Assembly: GCA_963662155.1 (NCBI GenBank)
Contig: OY759261.1
Span: 49,652,414-49,716,413 of the forward strand
From: Lamellibrachia columna
Lineage: Eukaryota > Annelida > Polychaeta > Sabellida > Siboglinidae
DNA: 64,000 nt
Direction: 5' to 3'
Every line of letters starts with the position of its first letter. The stretch's first letter is position 1. The notes below the pieces were generated by a model, which was given only the letters and a program-made list of their open reading frames with translations, did not search any database and was not told where the DNA came from. This document shows positions 26,275 through 37,245 of the stretch, piece after piece. The position numbers and the translations under genes are program-made.

Positions 26275-27174
26275 GGTAGACGGTGGCAACAAATACAAAT
26301 GTACTGCTCAGGAGTTGCCTCACCTAATTAAATCTACATTTGTTCCTATGGCAAAATCACTCCAGGACAGAGCAATTTGATTCTATTACGCGGCCGATTC
26401 ACTCATTTTAATACAGCGGGAATAGGGAACGATTCCTTTATAGCCAGGATTTTTTATTCTTCTAAAAAACAAGAAATGTTAGTAAGGTGTGATGCCTTAT
26501 GATTAAACAGTCTCCAAGCAAATGATTGTGCTAACTGCTAAGGAGATTTTTCAATACACATTTTATGTTTGATTATTTTTGACGTTTTATATCAGCATTA
26601 TGAGAAAAGGTTTTAAGTTATTTGTGATGAAATTTACATTTAGTTTCTATAAATAGGCATACTCTATTTGTATCATAAACAAGACAAAATATACAAGTAA
26701 GGCCTTTTATTTTTAATTAGTTGGTTAATGGTTCTGCCGATCCAATATTTTCGAGAACAAAACCCCAGAAAATAGCTCTTCCAATTTTTGGTAAGCTGGC
26801 CCAGTGGCACTATTTCACTGTTCATACACTAGGTGTCACTACCAAATACACTTGTGTTAGTTTAGTCAACAACTTAATTTGCATTTATGTCAGATTTCTG
26901 TGTAAATATAGACTTGCGATTTGCCTAACAACAACTTTAAACCACTGTAAAATTGAGTTTGAGGTCTGCAGCTAAACTTGGAAAACCATGTAATATTGCC
27001 CAAAACACCATTACCAAGAACACTGCTTTCCTGACAATAATTTATTTTAATCAAAGGAGGCTTTACATAATTGTATTATGTGCTTTTTTTTTTTCAACAA
27101 ACAAGCCCATATTTATGAAACTGAAAATCCTTAAACTAACTAATAACAAGTAACAGGCCTAATATTATTTCTAC

Positions 27175-27271
27175 CTTTGTCTCTGTAGGACCTGCAAAGA
27201 ACTCGTTTAAGTTCTCTCTTTCAATCCAACGACGTTCTTCCTTGATCACTTCCTTTTTGAATGTATCAGAA
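27175..27271 (-). CDS. Candidate exon, possibly alternative terminal part of the 29 kb gene
   Basis: A CTTGCAG acceptor precedes a 97-nt segment, closed by a GTAGAA donor. In the frame compatible with a phase-2 upstream exon it reads residues such as KKEVIKEERRWIERENLN then EFFAGPTET, strongly charged and helical. The exon at 29034-29111 ends in phase 2, and both this exon and 28402-28573 can accept it. It could be an alternative downstream exon or belong to another gene. I do not recognise the family. Confidence 0.4.
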
Positions 27272-27349
27272 CTGCAAGAAATGGTCATATCGAATAAAGT
27301 ATAATAATTCTGACAAATTTGCATAAATACCATATTATGTGTAAATTAC

Positions 27350-28395
27350 TCAAATATAATTAGTTATACATTTAAAAAGTTTGTAATGACTTTGTTCTCA
27401 TCATAGATAAAAGCAGGACGTCATGTAGACGTATGATGCAAAAAGCCTCCACATTACACAAAGGATTCACACAAGAAATAAACATTTACAAAGCATCAAT
27501 ATTTATATATTCATTAAAGCAATTTAGCAAACATTGTATTTAACAGTATATCACAATTGTTTTTAATATTAAAACTGCATTAACATATTTTGTTTTTTTT
27601 AGAGTTCCGAATCAGTCACACCAGTTTACAGACAGACTGTGTGTGACCGGGTTTCTCATTTGAGTGTTTGCCTTTTTTTCTAGCCTGAACCTGGTCATTT
27701 CTCAGTATGTCCACGATGGTCTGGCATGCTGTTCCCAGAAAGCATGCAAATGTTAATGTCGTGTTGTCATTTGGTTAAAACTTTTACATTATGGTTACGG
27801 TTAGATCCATAGCGTTCCAGGGAAGTTATTTTTTGGCTTGATTTAAAACTGATTAAACGAATACATAGCGAACGTTCCCACAACATTAATACAAACTGGG
27901 GTAACACTTCGCATGCATGTGTAACAAGAATAGGGTAGTGCTATTTCATACTAATTTAAATGTGCAGGTACCCTAGCCTACGAAAAGTTTAATTTGTGTT
28001 ATATTTTGGTTAGAAGTAAATGTTTAAAAGAAAACGTAAGATTAACATTAAACAAATCAGAAAAACAGTAAAGGAAATGTATGGAGATTTTCATTGGTTG
28101 ACTGATACAGTGTTAGGTTGGGTTTCATATCATACCTAGAAACGAATACTACCCATTTACCATATGAAGTAGTTTTGATGAAGTGGCAATATTGCTTCAT
28201 GAACATGACACAGTAGTCCCCAGCACATGACACATTAGTCCCCAGCACATGACACAGTACTCCCCAGCACATGCACCGTGATCCACGTAAAAGTTACAGT
28301 GTCTGTTTTAGTACAGCAACTAGTAACAGTTTCTCAGTTTTTTTAAGCGAAATATTTATTTGGATGGATGTGAATCAAATTCTGCGTACCCAATC
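27350..28395. other. No gene seen
   Basis: AT-rich and non-coding. A motif CAGTAGTCCCCAGCACATGA is repeated about three times at 28211-28272 with a period of about 24 bp. Confidence 0.45.
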
Positions 28396-28401
28396 TCCAT
28401 T

Positions 28402-28573
28402 CTAGTATGGTGGCTTCACTGACTCGTCAACGCTCTCGGCTCCACCTGGTGGCGACGGTGGCATCACTCTGGGCTTGGTTGCATCAATGTTTAGTACCAA
28501 GGTTTCTTCAATGGTTGTTGGCCTCAGCCTGTGTTCCTTCTCTCTAGTCATGAGTTCCTTCTCGTGCTCATGA
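28402..28573 (-). CDS. Terminal coding exon of an unrecognised gene
   Basis: A CTAG acceptor at 28574-28577 leads into 172 nt ending with TAG at 28402. With the two bases contributed by the exon at 29034-29111 this gives 58 codons with no break. Residues include EHEKELMTREKEHRLRP, then PPSPPGGAESVDESVKPPY before the stop: a charged helix followed by a Pro/Ser/acidic tail. No membrane segment or catalytic motif is visible. Confidence 0.5.
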
Positions 28574-29033
28574 CTAGAAAAACAGAATAATGTAAAGATA
28601 TGTGACAGCTGTAACACAATCATAATGCAATTTTTTTTTCTAAGCACAACTATTCAGATTTTAATATTAAAGTGCTTCAATAATGATTTCATTTCCTTTT
28701 GATATGTAGATATAATCTCCCCAGTGTATGCATCTCCTACAACCTAAATTTCCCTAAAGTAATATTAGCATTAACCCTAAAATTTTATATGTATCCATAT
28801 TACAGAAATGAAAGGACAATTGTCCGACTAGGCAATTATTCAGGTGGCAACTGTCCGAGGGGCAATTGTACCAGACCAATACAAACATAATGTGAAAATG
28901 GGCTATTTTGGAAACTCATAAAGGTAAAACTCAGTAGGGCAGTATGAAGAGTTCCATTCTGGTTGGACACAGTTATATAAAACAAACAACAATCAACATA
29001 AATAGTCATAAACACCAGTAGAGACTAACTTAC

Positions 29034-29111
29034 CTCTCCTCTATTTCTGTCAAACAGCCTATGGCAGTGAGAAATTCATATCTTCCCTTCCCATCCCACA
29101 AGTACGGGTGA
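29034..29111 (-). CDS. Internal coding exon of the same unrecognised gene
   Basis: A 78-nt exon bounded by a TTCCAG acceptor and a GTAAGT donor. The frame reads HPYLWDGKGRYEFLTAIGCL then TEIEE, and ends in phase 2, which fits the next exon at 28573. The mix of aromatic and charged residues looks like genuine coding sequence. Upstream exons would lie beyond 29111; there the sequence is a palindrome and transposon remains, so I could not follow the gene further. Confidence 0.5.
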
Positions 29112-29164
29112 CTGGAACATGAAGTGTGTCAACATCACAATAAGATTTAACAAGATTGCCACAA

Positions 29165-29203
29165 TTGGACTCTTGATAAGCCATTGGCTTATCAAGAGTC
29201 CAA
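29165..29203. repeat. 39-bp near-perfect palindrome
   Basis: TTGGACTCTTGATAAGCCA is followed by its complement TGGCTTATCAAGAGTCCAA with a single central base. The stem would have 19 pairs. Confidence 0.9.
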
Positions 29204-29639
29204 CATTTTTTCATCTATGTGTAACCCGCCTTCCTGACTAGGCTAGTGCTGCCAATCGCCATTTGCAAAATGGTTTCCCATTTGGCGATAGAAAAAAATT
29301 CTTCGCCAATTTAATAAAACTAGAATAGATAAAAACTCTTCGCCAATTTAGCGAAACGCTTTTATGGCCACATTAATGGCGCAATGTAGTGAATCATTGT
29401 TGCCCGCCACCCATGGAATTGTTTTCGCGCCCCCTAATCTATAATTGCCCTATGGTAAGCCAATCATTTAATTGCTCCCGGTGAAAACCAATCGTTTGTG
29501 TCTTGCTGGGCAGCCTGCGTGGCAGCTACAAAATAATATTATAATCTGTTTAAATACCACCTGCAAAATGTGGGAGCTCACTTCCTCGCAGTTTTTCAAT
29601 TTGTTATCGGTTAAAATGATTCATAAATGTACTTCGGCG

Positions 29640-30078
29640 GACGATGATCGTGGAAAGAAATGACAGAAAACGATGCAGCCACACTCGATCAAGGCCAACT
29701 GGTTTGTAAGTTTTGCGCGGCTTATTAACGATAATGAAAGCCACATCTTTTGCTGAAAAAGTTTGCGTGCATGCGAAAGCAAAGAATGTTTTTGTCACCG
29801 GGAAGGACTGTGCCGAGCCCAAGAAGGATGACTTGACAAAACCCGAGATCTCTGCCAACCACCGGAGATCAACATTGCTGCCGAAGCACCAGAACGACTT
29901 CGTGACTGCGAACATCGCTGTGATTATCACCCAGATGCAGACAGTTAAGAAAGCTTTCATACGAGGAAGCCTTCAAGATCTGGACTGTGAAGAAGTAGCT
30001 TCCCAGATTAACTGGTTTAGTGAAATGGGTGGACACTGTCGCAGAGTAGTGGTGGACACTTGTGTGGTGACGTACTAG
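29640..30078 (+). pseudogene. Relic of a hAT-type transposase N-terminus (BED/TTF-like zinc finger)
   Basis: The first frame reads LVCKFC near 29700 and is then broken. The frame from 29730 continues with KNVFVTGKDCAEPKKDDL then TKPEISANHRRS. A CxxC pair followed by KDDL-x-KHE-x-S-x-xH is the usual zinc-finger layout in vertebrate and invertebrate hAT-derived proteins; here the first His appears as Pro. The frame runs to a stop at 30078 without the RNase H-like catalytic core. Assignment rests on motif resemblance. Confidence 0.45.
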
Positions 30079-30099
30079 CCAGTCCTAGGATAAATTCAG

Positions 30100-30700
30100 C
30101 TAGAAACTATTCACATTGGACCAGCATTGGACCCAACATTCCTCTAAAATCTTTAAAAATGTCCTTTAAATTCCTTTTTTCATAATTCCTTTACTTTTTT
30201 CCGAGGGTGGTATGAAGAAGACTACCTTATTTTGTGTGCTTCAAGTTTGGCAACAAACACATTTGAATGTTGAACATTTAAATGCACATTCACCTGCATC
30301 CGTCACATTTTCTATGCATTTACATTTGGATGTATATCTAAACATTTGTATTTGAATGCATCCTCCAAACATTTGATTTTTTAAATGCCCAATCAATTTC
30401 AAATACTTTTAAATGCAGACGTAATTGTTGGAAAAATAACATTCCAAATGTTATATCATTGCATTGTAAGCCTCATATTTTGTACTATGCATACTTGTGG
30501 ATGTTTAATTATAATTCATAAAATCGACATTTACAAATTCAACACAAAACAAAATGTTTGAGATTAATTAAAATGCATTTACAAATTTATGTATAACCAA
30601 AACATTTAAATTTTGAATGTGATCTCAGAACATTTGCAATTAAATGTGATTCTGGAAAATAAAGTAAAACATTTGCATTGCGTGCGTGCGTGCGTGCGTG
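30100..30700. repeat. Degenerate repeats of ACATTTGAATG/AAATGCA
   Basis: A dense, irregular series of ACATTTGAATG, AAATGCATT and related strings, ending with (GTGC)n at 30679-30698. It looks like an old decayed simple repeat. Confidence 0.5.
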
Positions 30701-30714
30701 TGTTTAAACCAACA

Positions 30715-30870
30715 ACTGTTTGTTGGTGGACAGCTGACAGTGTGAGGCAGTCTTTTGACATCTTAATTTTTTAGGAAGCAGCAACAGCAGCAACGGCAAC
30801 AACATTGCCAGATCCATGATGAAGACATCTTTGACCACTAGTGGGGAACAGTGCTGCATTGATACCGAAA
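30715..30870 (+). pseudogene. Second, inverted copy of the Gln-rich exon-like segment
   Basis: A TTTTTTAG acceptor-like site is followed by GGAAGCAGCAACAGCAGCAA and GCCAGATCCATGATGAAGAC, matching 25590-25760 on the opposite strand. The frame reads RKQQQQQRQQ then HCQIHDEDI before a stop. It runs straight into the 68-bp array. Confidence 0.5.
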
Positions 30871-32785
30871 GGATTGTACAACATTCTCTACACTGATTAC
30901 TGGTGTTCCGTGTCACAGTAATACAGAAAGTGTTGACAGGATTGTACATCATTCTCTACACTGATTACTGGTGTTCCGTGTCACAGTTATACAGAAAGTG
31001 TTGACAGGATTGTACATCATTCTCTACATTGATTACTGGTGTTCCGTGTCACAGTTATACAGAAGGTGTTGACAGGATTGTACATCATTCTCTACACTGA
31101 TTACTGGTGTTCCGTGCCACAGTGATACAGAAAGTGTTGACAGGATTGTACATCATTCTCTACACTGATTACTGGTGTTCCGTGCCACAGTGATACAGAA
31201 AGTGTTGACAGGATTGTACATCATTCTCTACACTGATTACTGGTGTTCCGTGCCACAGTGATACAGAAAGTGTTGACAGGATTGTACATCATTCTCTACA
31301 CTGATTACTGGTGTTCCGTGCCACAGTGATACAGAAAGTGTTGACAGGATTGTACATCATTCTCTACACTGATTACTGGTGTTCCGTGCCACAGTGATAC
31401 AGAAAGTGTTGACAGGATTGTATATCATTCTCTACATTGATTACTGGTGTTCCGTGTCACAGTTATACAGAAAGTGTTGACAGGATTGTACATCATTCTC
31501 TACATTGATTACTGGTGTTCCGTGTCACAGTTATAGAGAAGGCGTTGACAGGATTGTACATCATTCTCTACACTGATTACTGGTGTTCCGTGCCACAGTG
31601 ATACAGAGTGTTGACAGGATTGTACATCATTCTCTACATTGATTACTGGTGTTCCGTGTCACAGTGATACAGAAAGTGTTGACAGGATTGTACAACATTC
31701 TCTACACTGATTACTGGTGTTCCGTGCCACAGTGATACAGAAAATGTTGACAGGATTGTACAACATTCTCTACACTGATTACTGGTGTTCCGTGTCACAG
31801 TTATACAGAAAGTGTTGACAGGATTGTACATCATTCTCTACACTGATTACTGGTGTTCCGTGCCACAGTGATACAGAAAGTGTTGACAGGATTGTACATC
31901 ATTCTCTACACTGATTACTGGTGTTCCGTGTCACAGTTATACAGAAGGTGTTGACAGGATTGTACATCATTCTCTACACTGATTACTGGTGTTCCGTGCC
32001 ACAGTGATACAGAAAGTGTTGACAGGATTGTACATCATTCTCTACATTGATTACTGGTGTTCCGTGCCACAGTGATACAGAAAGTGTTGACAGGATTGTA
32101 CATCATTCTCTACACTGATTACTGGTGTTCCGTGCCACAGTGATACAGAAAGTGTTGACAGGATTGTATATCATTCTCTACATTGATTACTGGTGTTCCG
32201 TGTCACAGTTATACAGAAAGTGTTGACAGGATTGTACATCATTCTCTACATTGATTACTGGTGTTCCGTGTCACAGTTATAGAGAAGGTGTTGACAGGAT
32301 TGTACATCATTCTCTACACTGATTACTGGTGTTCCGTGCCACAGTGATACAGAGTGTTGACAGGATTGTACATCATTCTCTACACTGATTACTGGTGTTC
32401 CGTGCCACAGTGATACAGAAAGTGTTGACAGGATTGTACATCATTCTCTACATTGATTACTGGTGTTCCGTGCCACAGCGATACAGAAAGTGTTGACAGG
32501 ATTGTACATCATTCTCTACATTGATTACTGGTGTTCCGTGCCACAGTGATACAGAAAGTGTTGACAGGATTGTACATCATTCTCTACACTGATTACTGGT
32601 GTTCCGTGCCACAGTGATACAGAAAGTGTTGACAGGATTGTACATAATTTTCTACACTGATTACTGGTGGTCCGTGCCACAGTGATACAGAAAGTGTTGA
32701 CAGGATTGTACATCATTCTCTACACTGATTACTGGTGTTCCGTGTCACAGTTATACAGAAAGTGTTGACAGGATTGTCCATTCTC
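30868..32785. repeat. 68-bp satellite array, about 28 units
   Basis: The unit holds TGTTGACAGGATTGTACATC, ATTCTCTACACTGATTACTG, and GTGTTCCGTGCCACAGTGAT. Successive CAGGATTGTA motifs are 68 bp apart (for example 31141 and 31209). Variants alternate in blocks (GTGCCACAGTGAT or GTGTCACAGTTAT), suggesting segmental amplification of several units at once. The array ends about 20 bp before the 5' LTR edge of the Gypsy relic, and one degraded unit reappears after its 3' LTR edge (about 37328-37365). Confidence 0.97.
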
Positions 32786-32807
32786 AACAGAGATTTATGT
32801 TCATCCA

Positions 32808-32976
32808 TGTCGTGTAGCGAAACTCGTACGTACAGATGATCGTAAACTCTGGTCTGTACGGTAATGGAACCAGGGGTTCAGAGAATAGAAATAAAATGGT
32901 AAACATTGAAATATTAAATTCAGAAATTGAATGGTTGTCCATCTGAGTAAATCTAAGTAAACCAAACAACACAACA
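32808..32976 (+). repeat. Candidate 5' LTR of Gypsy relic 1, with primer-binding site after it
   Basis: The 63 bp beginning TGTCGTGTAGCGAAACTCGT match 37259-37321 with few differences. A TG...CA unit of 169 bp is bounded on the right by TGGCGATGAGG at 32978, which looks like a tRNA primer-binding site. Only the first 63 bp can be compared with the 3' copy because the latter is cut off. Confidence 0.6.
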
Positions 32977-33060
32977 CTGGCGATGAGGTAAAGTACATAG
33001 AGTTCGAACTGTTGGCGAAAGCGCAATGGATGAAAAAAAAAATGTAATACCGACATTTAA

Positions 33061-33447
33061 CCCATTTCACGGTGGCAGCGCTGGCTAAATAGTTTTGAAC
33101 TATTTGCTGACGGCAAAAGTTTAATCTGCGATGAACTAATTGAGGGCGTAAATGAGGATGCACGTCGATGCGATAGAAAAATGCAGCAGCGTAGAAGAGC
33201 GTTACTGCTAGACCAAGCCGGCGCTGACGTTCAAGATATCTTCGCTACACTCGCTAACACTGGTCAACTCTATGATTCCGCGGCAGCTATCGCAGCACTG
33301 AATGCATATTTCGTTCCCCAAGTTAATTCGGCATTTGCACGTCAAACGTTCCATCAGATCGAACAAAGACCAGGAGAAACTGTACAACAGTTTCCGAAAT
33401 GGTTACGTTGGACAGCCAAAGCCTATGAGTACGGTGATGACCTGTAA
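33061..33447 (+). pseudogene. gag: Gypsy gag fragment
   Basis: An open frame from 33062 to a TAA at 33445 contains RWQRWLNSFELFADG near its start and later RPGETVQQFPKWLR, a motif typical of Gypsy capsid proteins (E-x-V-x-x-F-x-x-x-L-R). The frame continues after the stop in altered form with CENVVT near 33570. Gag proteins form the particle that packages the element RNA. This copy cannot encode a full protein. Confidence 0.65.
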
Positions 33448-33696
33448 AATCAAATGAGAGACGCTCTACTAAATAAATGCACATCGGTGTATGTCAAACG
33501 GAAGTTGCTCGAAGAAGGACATGGCTTAACGCTCGCCAGAACATTGCAAATTGCACAACAATGCGAGAATGTAGTCACAGCTATCAGCTATGTCACTAAA
33601 AAATGATGGAGGTGAAAGTGTCAATAGTGTCACGGGAAAACACAGCCTGGGACTAAGTAGAAAAGGGACACACTAGAAGGAAAAGAGGCACCACCT

Positions 33697-33810
33697 GTTA
33701 CAGGTGTGGCAACACAGGACATTTTGTTTGTGATTCCAAATGCCCAGCCAAAGGCCAGTCATGCCATAACTGTGGGGGAAAAGACCACTTCGCAACCGTG
33801 TCGCACTAAA
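33697..33810 (+). pseudogene. Nucleocapsid zinc knuckles of Gypsy relic 1
   Basis: CYRCGNTGHFVCDSKCPA followed by CHNCGGKDHFATVS gives two CCHC-like knuckles. The second lacks its last Cys (Ser instead). They bind nucleic acid in intact elements. Confidence 0.7.
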
Positions 33811-33938
33811 AAGAGGAGTGTCAACCTTGTAGACGACGATACAAGTAACGATCCAGATTACGCGTTCTGCCTGGAAAGCGGCAGTGAAAATGACTCCAAC
33901 ATGCTACAAGTGGAAATGTGATGTTGAGAATGCTTGTC

Positions 33939-34073
33939 GACTCCAGCGCCACGAGTAACATTGTTGACTCTGGCGCCACGAGTAACATTGTTGACTCCGG
34001 CGCCACGAGTAACATTGTTGACTCTGGCGCCATGACTAACATTGTTGACTCCGGCGCCACGAGTAACATTGTT
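33939..34073 (+). repeat. 27-bp tandem repeat made of the protease active-site codons, 5 units
   Basis: Five in-frame units each encode nine residues, DSGATSNIV; the first has Ser for Gly and the fourth reads DSGAMTNIV. D-S-G-A is the catalytic loop of retroviral-type aspartic proteases, and ATSNIV is the usual follow-on in this Gypsy group. So the active site itself has been multiplied. A TAG follows shortly after (34087). Confidence 0.93.
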
Positions 34074-34439
34074 GACGAGTGGACGTAGGAGACACTAAAA
34101 AAGCAAAAGGTGAAATGTGAATCTCGTATAGCCGTAGATGGAAGAAGAAAAGAAAGAAGCTGTACGCCTATGCATCAGACAAACCTCTACAAGTAAAAGG
34201 CAGCTTTACCAGCAAGGTAAAAGCTGGCAAACAGTCGGAAGAGGCAGAGTTCCTAGTTGTCAGAGGTAGAGGCATCCCATTGCTTGGAAGAAAGACGGCC
34301 ATGCAGTTGCAGGGCATAATTTTTGAGGCGAGTGATCGCTGCACGGTTTATAAAGAAGTTATCAAATCAGTGGACCAGCGTCAATGTGTATTATCTTTAA
34401 ATGTCACATACTGTTGAGTGTCGAACTGAATAAAATACA

Positions 34440-35250
34440 GGTATACATGTACAGTTACGGAACAGATAAGGAATCAACAATATTTTGTTGCGACCTGATT
34501 GACCAACTAGGCTGTAATGGAAATCGAAAATAATAACCTGGATCTGAGCTACTGAACACGCATATGAGTTGACAAGGAGTGTAAAAGTTGATTAAAAATT
34601 GAAAACGACAATTTTAATAATTGTTCCACTTCGTCTTTCAACCGCTCTGAACACATAAATTCACGACGCACATCTCCAGCACCACTTAACATCGATTCAC
34701 TGTTTCATGTGCGGATGACGAATTCATATTTTTGCGCACTGAGTTTCAGTTGTGCAGTTGGCATTATGATGCAATGGAAGTATGCCATTTCACCCTAGTT
34801 TATATTGGTGTTCCCTACTAAGCTGCATTTATGACTATACATTTGATTCTTATACGTGGCGTATTTGTGAATCTCAATTGCAATTTTCAAACCGCCTAAG
34901 CGAAGTTGGACACCAATGGCAGTGCTGCATCGTGGTCACTGCCACGGGGCACGGACACAGCACACTGCTACTGCACTGGACTTGCCTACGCTATGCCTAT
35001 GGTGATCGATGACATGTTGCAATTCAAAACTGTTTCACCAATTGCAATGAATGGGGTTTACTAAAGCAAGCATTTATTTCATTGTACAAAAGTCATAGTG
35101 CCAGCAAGTACCAATTAAAATTTCATGGCGACAACGACAGAATCCGAATGGGAAATGGTGGCGCCACCACACGGAAAAAACAACAACTAACAAATCGCTT
35201 GCCTAAATTAATTTGGCATATTTAGGCAAGCGATTTATCGCTCGCCTGTT
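34440..35250. other. Non-coding insert within Gypsy relic 1
   Basis: No retroelement coding signature. Near its right end, AAATCGCTTGCCTAAAT (35192-35208) and ATTTAGGCAAGCGATTT (35220-35236) form a perfect 17-bp stem with an 11-nt loop. The stem may be an end of the inserted DNA, but no matching left end was found. Confidence 0.4.
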
Positions 35251-35254
35251 GTTT

Positions 35255-35960
35255 TCAAACGTGAAGCCTTGCAGTTGGGGTTGTTGAAGATTGGTGTTGG
35301 CATCGCGGTTGTGTCAGACGTCGCGAGTGACTTAAAGCTCCAATATCCAGAGGTGTTTGAGGGAATCGGAAAGTTGACGAGCAGGCAGATCACTCTACAC
35401 ATCAATCTTCAACCCGTGATGCATTCCATTCAACCCGAGGAACAAGGTTGATGAGAAAACCAAAGAGTTAGTTGAACATGCCATCATCGAGGAAGTTGAC
35501 GGCCCCATGCCATGGGTGAATCCTGTAGTCGTTGTGCCAAAATCAAACGGCAGTGACATTCGCTTGTATATCGACATGAGAAGGGCCAATGAGGTATCCC
35601 ATACCGACAGTAGATGAACTATTGCAGAACATGAACGGATCAAAGATGTTCAGCAAAACTGATCTCAAGTGGGGGTATCATCAGCTGGAACTGTCACAAG
35701 AGAGCAGAGGCATCACAACATTTGCCACTCACTCTGGGTTATACAGGTAAAAACGATTGCAGTTCAGCGTGTCATTTGCTAGTGAGCAATATCAGCAGGA
35801 GATAGCAGCCGCACTTGCTGGTATTGAGGGTGTTGAGAATATCAGCGATGACATTGTGCGTCTCTTGATCGTGGTCCATGACGATGTCATTGCTGATATT
35901 CTCAACACCCTCAATATCAACGACTACACGCTGTCATGCAGAGACTGAGAAGATGTGGAC
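35255..35960 (+). pseudogene. pol: Reverse transcriptase fragment of Gypsy relic 1
   Basis: Signatures in order, in shifting frames: YPEVFEGIGKL; ELVEHAIIEEVDGPMPWVNP; VVVVPKSNGSDIRLYIDMRR; then KMFSKTDLKWGYHQLELSQE and ITTFATHSGLYR. The catalytic block near 35850 reads NISDDIV rather than YxDD and sits in an inverted repeat. At least four frame changes prevent expression. Confidence 0.75.
35821..35919. repeat. Inverted repeat in the reverse transcriptase catalytic region
   Basis: The left arm 35821-35855 starts GTATTGAGGGTGTTGAGAAT. The right arm 35885-35919 is its complement with one or two mismatches; the loop is about 29 nt. One arm is probably the original coding sequence and the other a templated inverted copy. 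Confidence 0.85.
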
Positions 35961-36269
35961 TAACAGTTAATGCAGCCAAGTGACAGTTTAATCTGGACCA
36001 GATCGTGTTCATGGGAATACTACTGTCGAAGAACAGAAACGGGCCGACAGAAGATCGAGTCAAAGCCGTGGTGGAAACACGGGAGCAGAAAATGCATCAG
36101 AGACACACAGTCTCCTTGGACTCGTATGCTACAGCAGCAGGTTCATCCCAGTTCTCAACAGTGTCGGAACCACTGAGGAGACTAACCAAAAAGAATGAAC
36201 CATTTGTGTTTGGACAGGAACAAAAACGTGCTTTCAAACAACTCAAGGAGAGCGTTGCAGGGGCGATAA

Positions 36270-36985
36270 GGTGACTAACAGCCTTGACCAGATCTTCAGC
36301 TGATATGGTTTGCCAGTTACCATAAAATCTGACGACGGTCCACAATTAAAATCAAAAGAGTTTGAGGCATACTGCGTTGAAAACTACATCACACATCTGA
36401 AAGTAACTGCAAAGTGGGCACAGGCAAATGGTGAAGTTGAGCGCCAAAATGCTTCACTGCTAAAACGCATCAGGATTAACCAAGCTGAGGGGAAACCATG
36501 GAGGAAGGAGCTGCAGAAGTACCTAACACAGGACTGAAGTCTGCCACACAACACAACTGGTTGAACACCAGCTGAGCTACTGTACAATCGCAAGCCTCAA
36601 GGCAAGCTACCCGACCTTGGATCCAGCCCGGTGGTAGATCATGACTCACGAGACAGTGAAACGAAGGGCAAGTCAAAAATATACGCCGCTAGGTGCTTGC
36701 TGCTCTGAGGTACAGATGGGCGACAGGGTGCTGGTTCAGCAGGAGAAAACCAACAAACTGAGCACTCCTTTCAACCTGACCCCACTCACTGTTGACAGCA
36801 AAATTGGGATCGAGGCTGATGACGGGGCCCAGTATTCCTGGAACACTAGTCACGTGCGAAAGTTCCTGGAACCTGAGAGTGAGAAGTCTGCAGCAATCCC
36901 AGAGCGACAGAAGCGTCGACTGCACCACCGACCCAAGTCGCAGAGCCATCCACAGAGGCTCCGAAGACACCGATGAAGCAAATCG
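36270..36985 (+). pseudogene. Integrase fragment of Gypsy relic 1
   Basis: The frame from 36310 reads LPVTIKSDDGPQLKSKEFEA, then AKWAQANGEVERQN, the second half of the Gypsy integrase core: the D of SDxGPQF (here SDDGPQL) and the E of NGxxER (here NGEVERQN). The N-terminal zinc-binding part and first catalytic Asp are missing. Downstream, TPAELLYNRKPQGKLPDL and later VQQEKTNKLSTPFNL match the C-terminal region. Stops at 36536 and elsewhere break it. Confidence 0.75.
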
Positions 36986-37114
36986 TGTCTCCGAGATGCC
37001 AGCGAGAGTGGCATATGTGGGTAGACAATTCCTTGAATACAGACTGTGCATGCATCAACACGAACTGTGCTACGTTCCAACACGAACTGTATCATGTTCT
37101 CACACGCTTTGAGT

Positions 37115-37215
37115 GTCCTCATCGAGTTAATATAGTTAGACGTTTTGTTGACATAGTTAGATGTTTTGTTGACATAGTTAGATGTTTTGTTGACATAGTT
37201 AGATGCTTCGTTAAT
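37115..37215. repeat. 21-bp repeat before the polypurine tract, about 4-5 units
   Basis: The unit is ATAGTTAGATGTTTTGTTGAC with point variants. It lies between the integrase remnant and the purine-rich tract. Confidence 0.85.
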
Positions 37216-37245
37216 ATAGTTACAAGTCTTTTTAGATGTAATCTA

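Noticed and set aside
25580..26331. Frames of 247, 182 and 151 codons
   Set aside because: A 36-bp repeat keeps all these frames open; only the Gln-rich end of the minus frame shows independent support as an exon.
26717..26781. Plus-strand exon candidate between TTAATTAG and GTAAGC
   Set aside because: Splice-like sites are present but the 65-nt segment has no partner exon and no recognisable protein.
36846..37122. Minus-strand frames over the integrase end of Gypsy relic 1
   Set aside because: Overlap plus-strand pol remains and show no features of their own.
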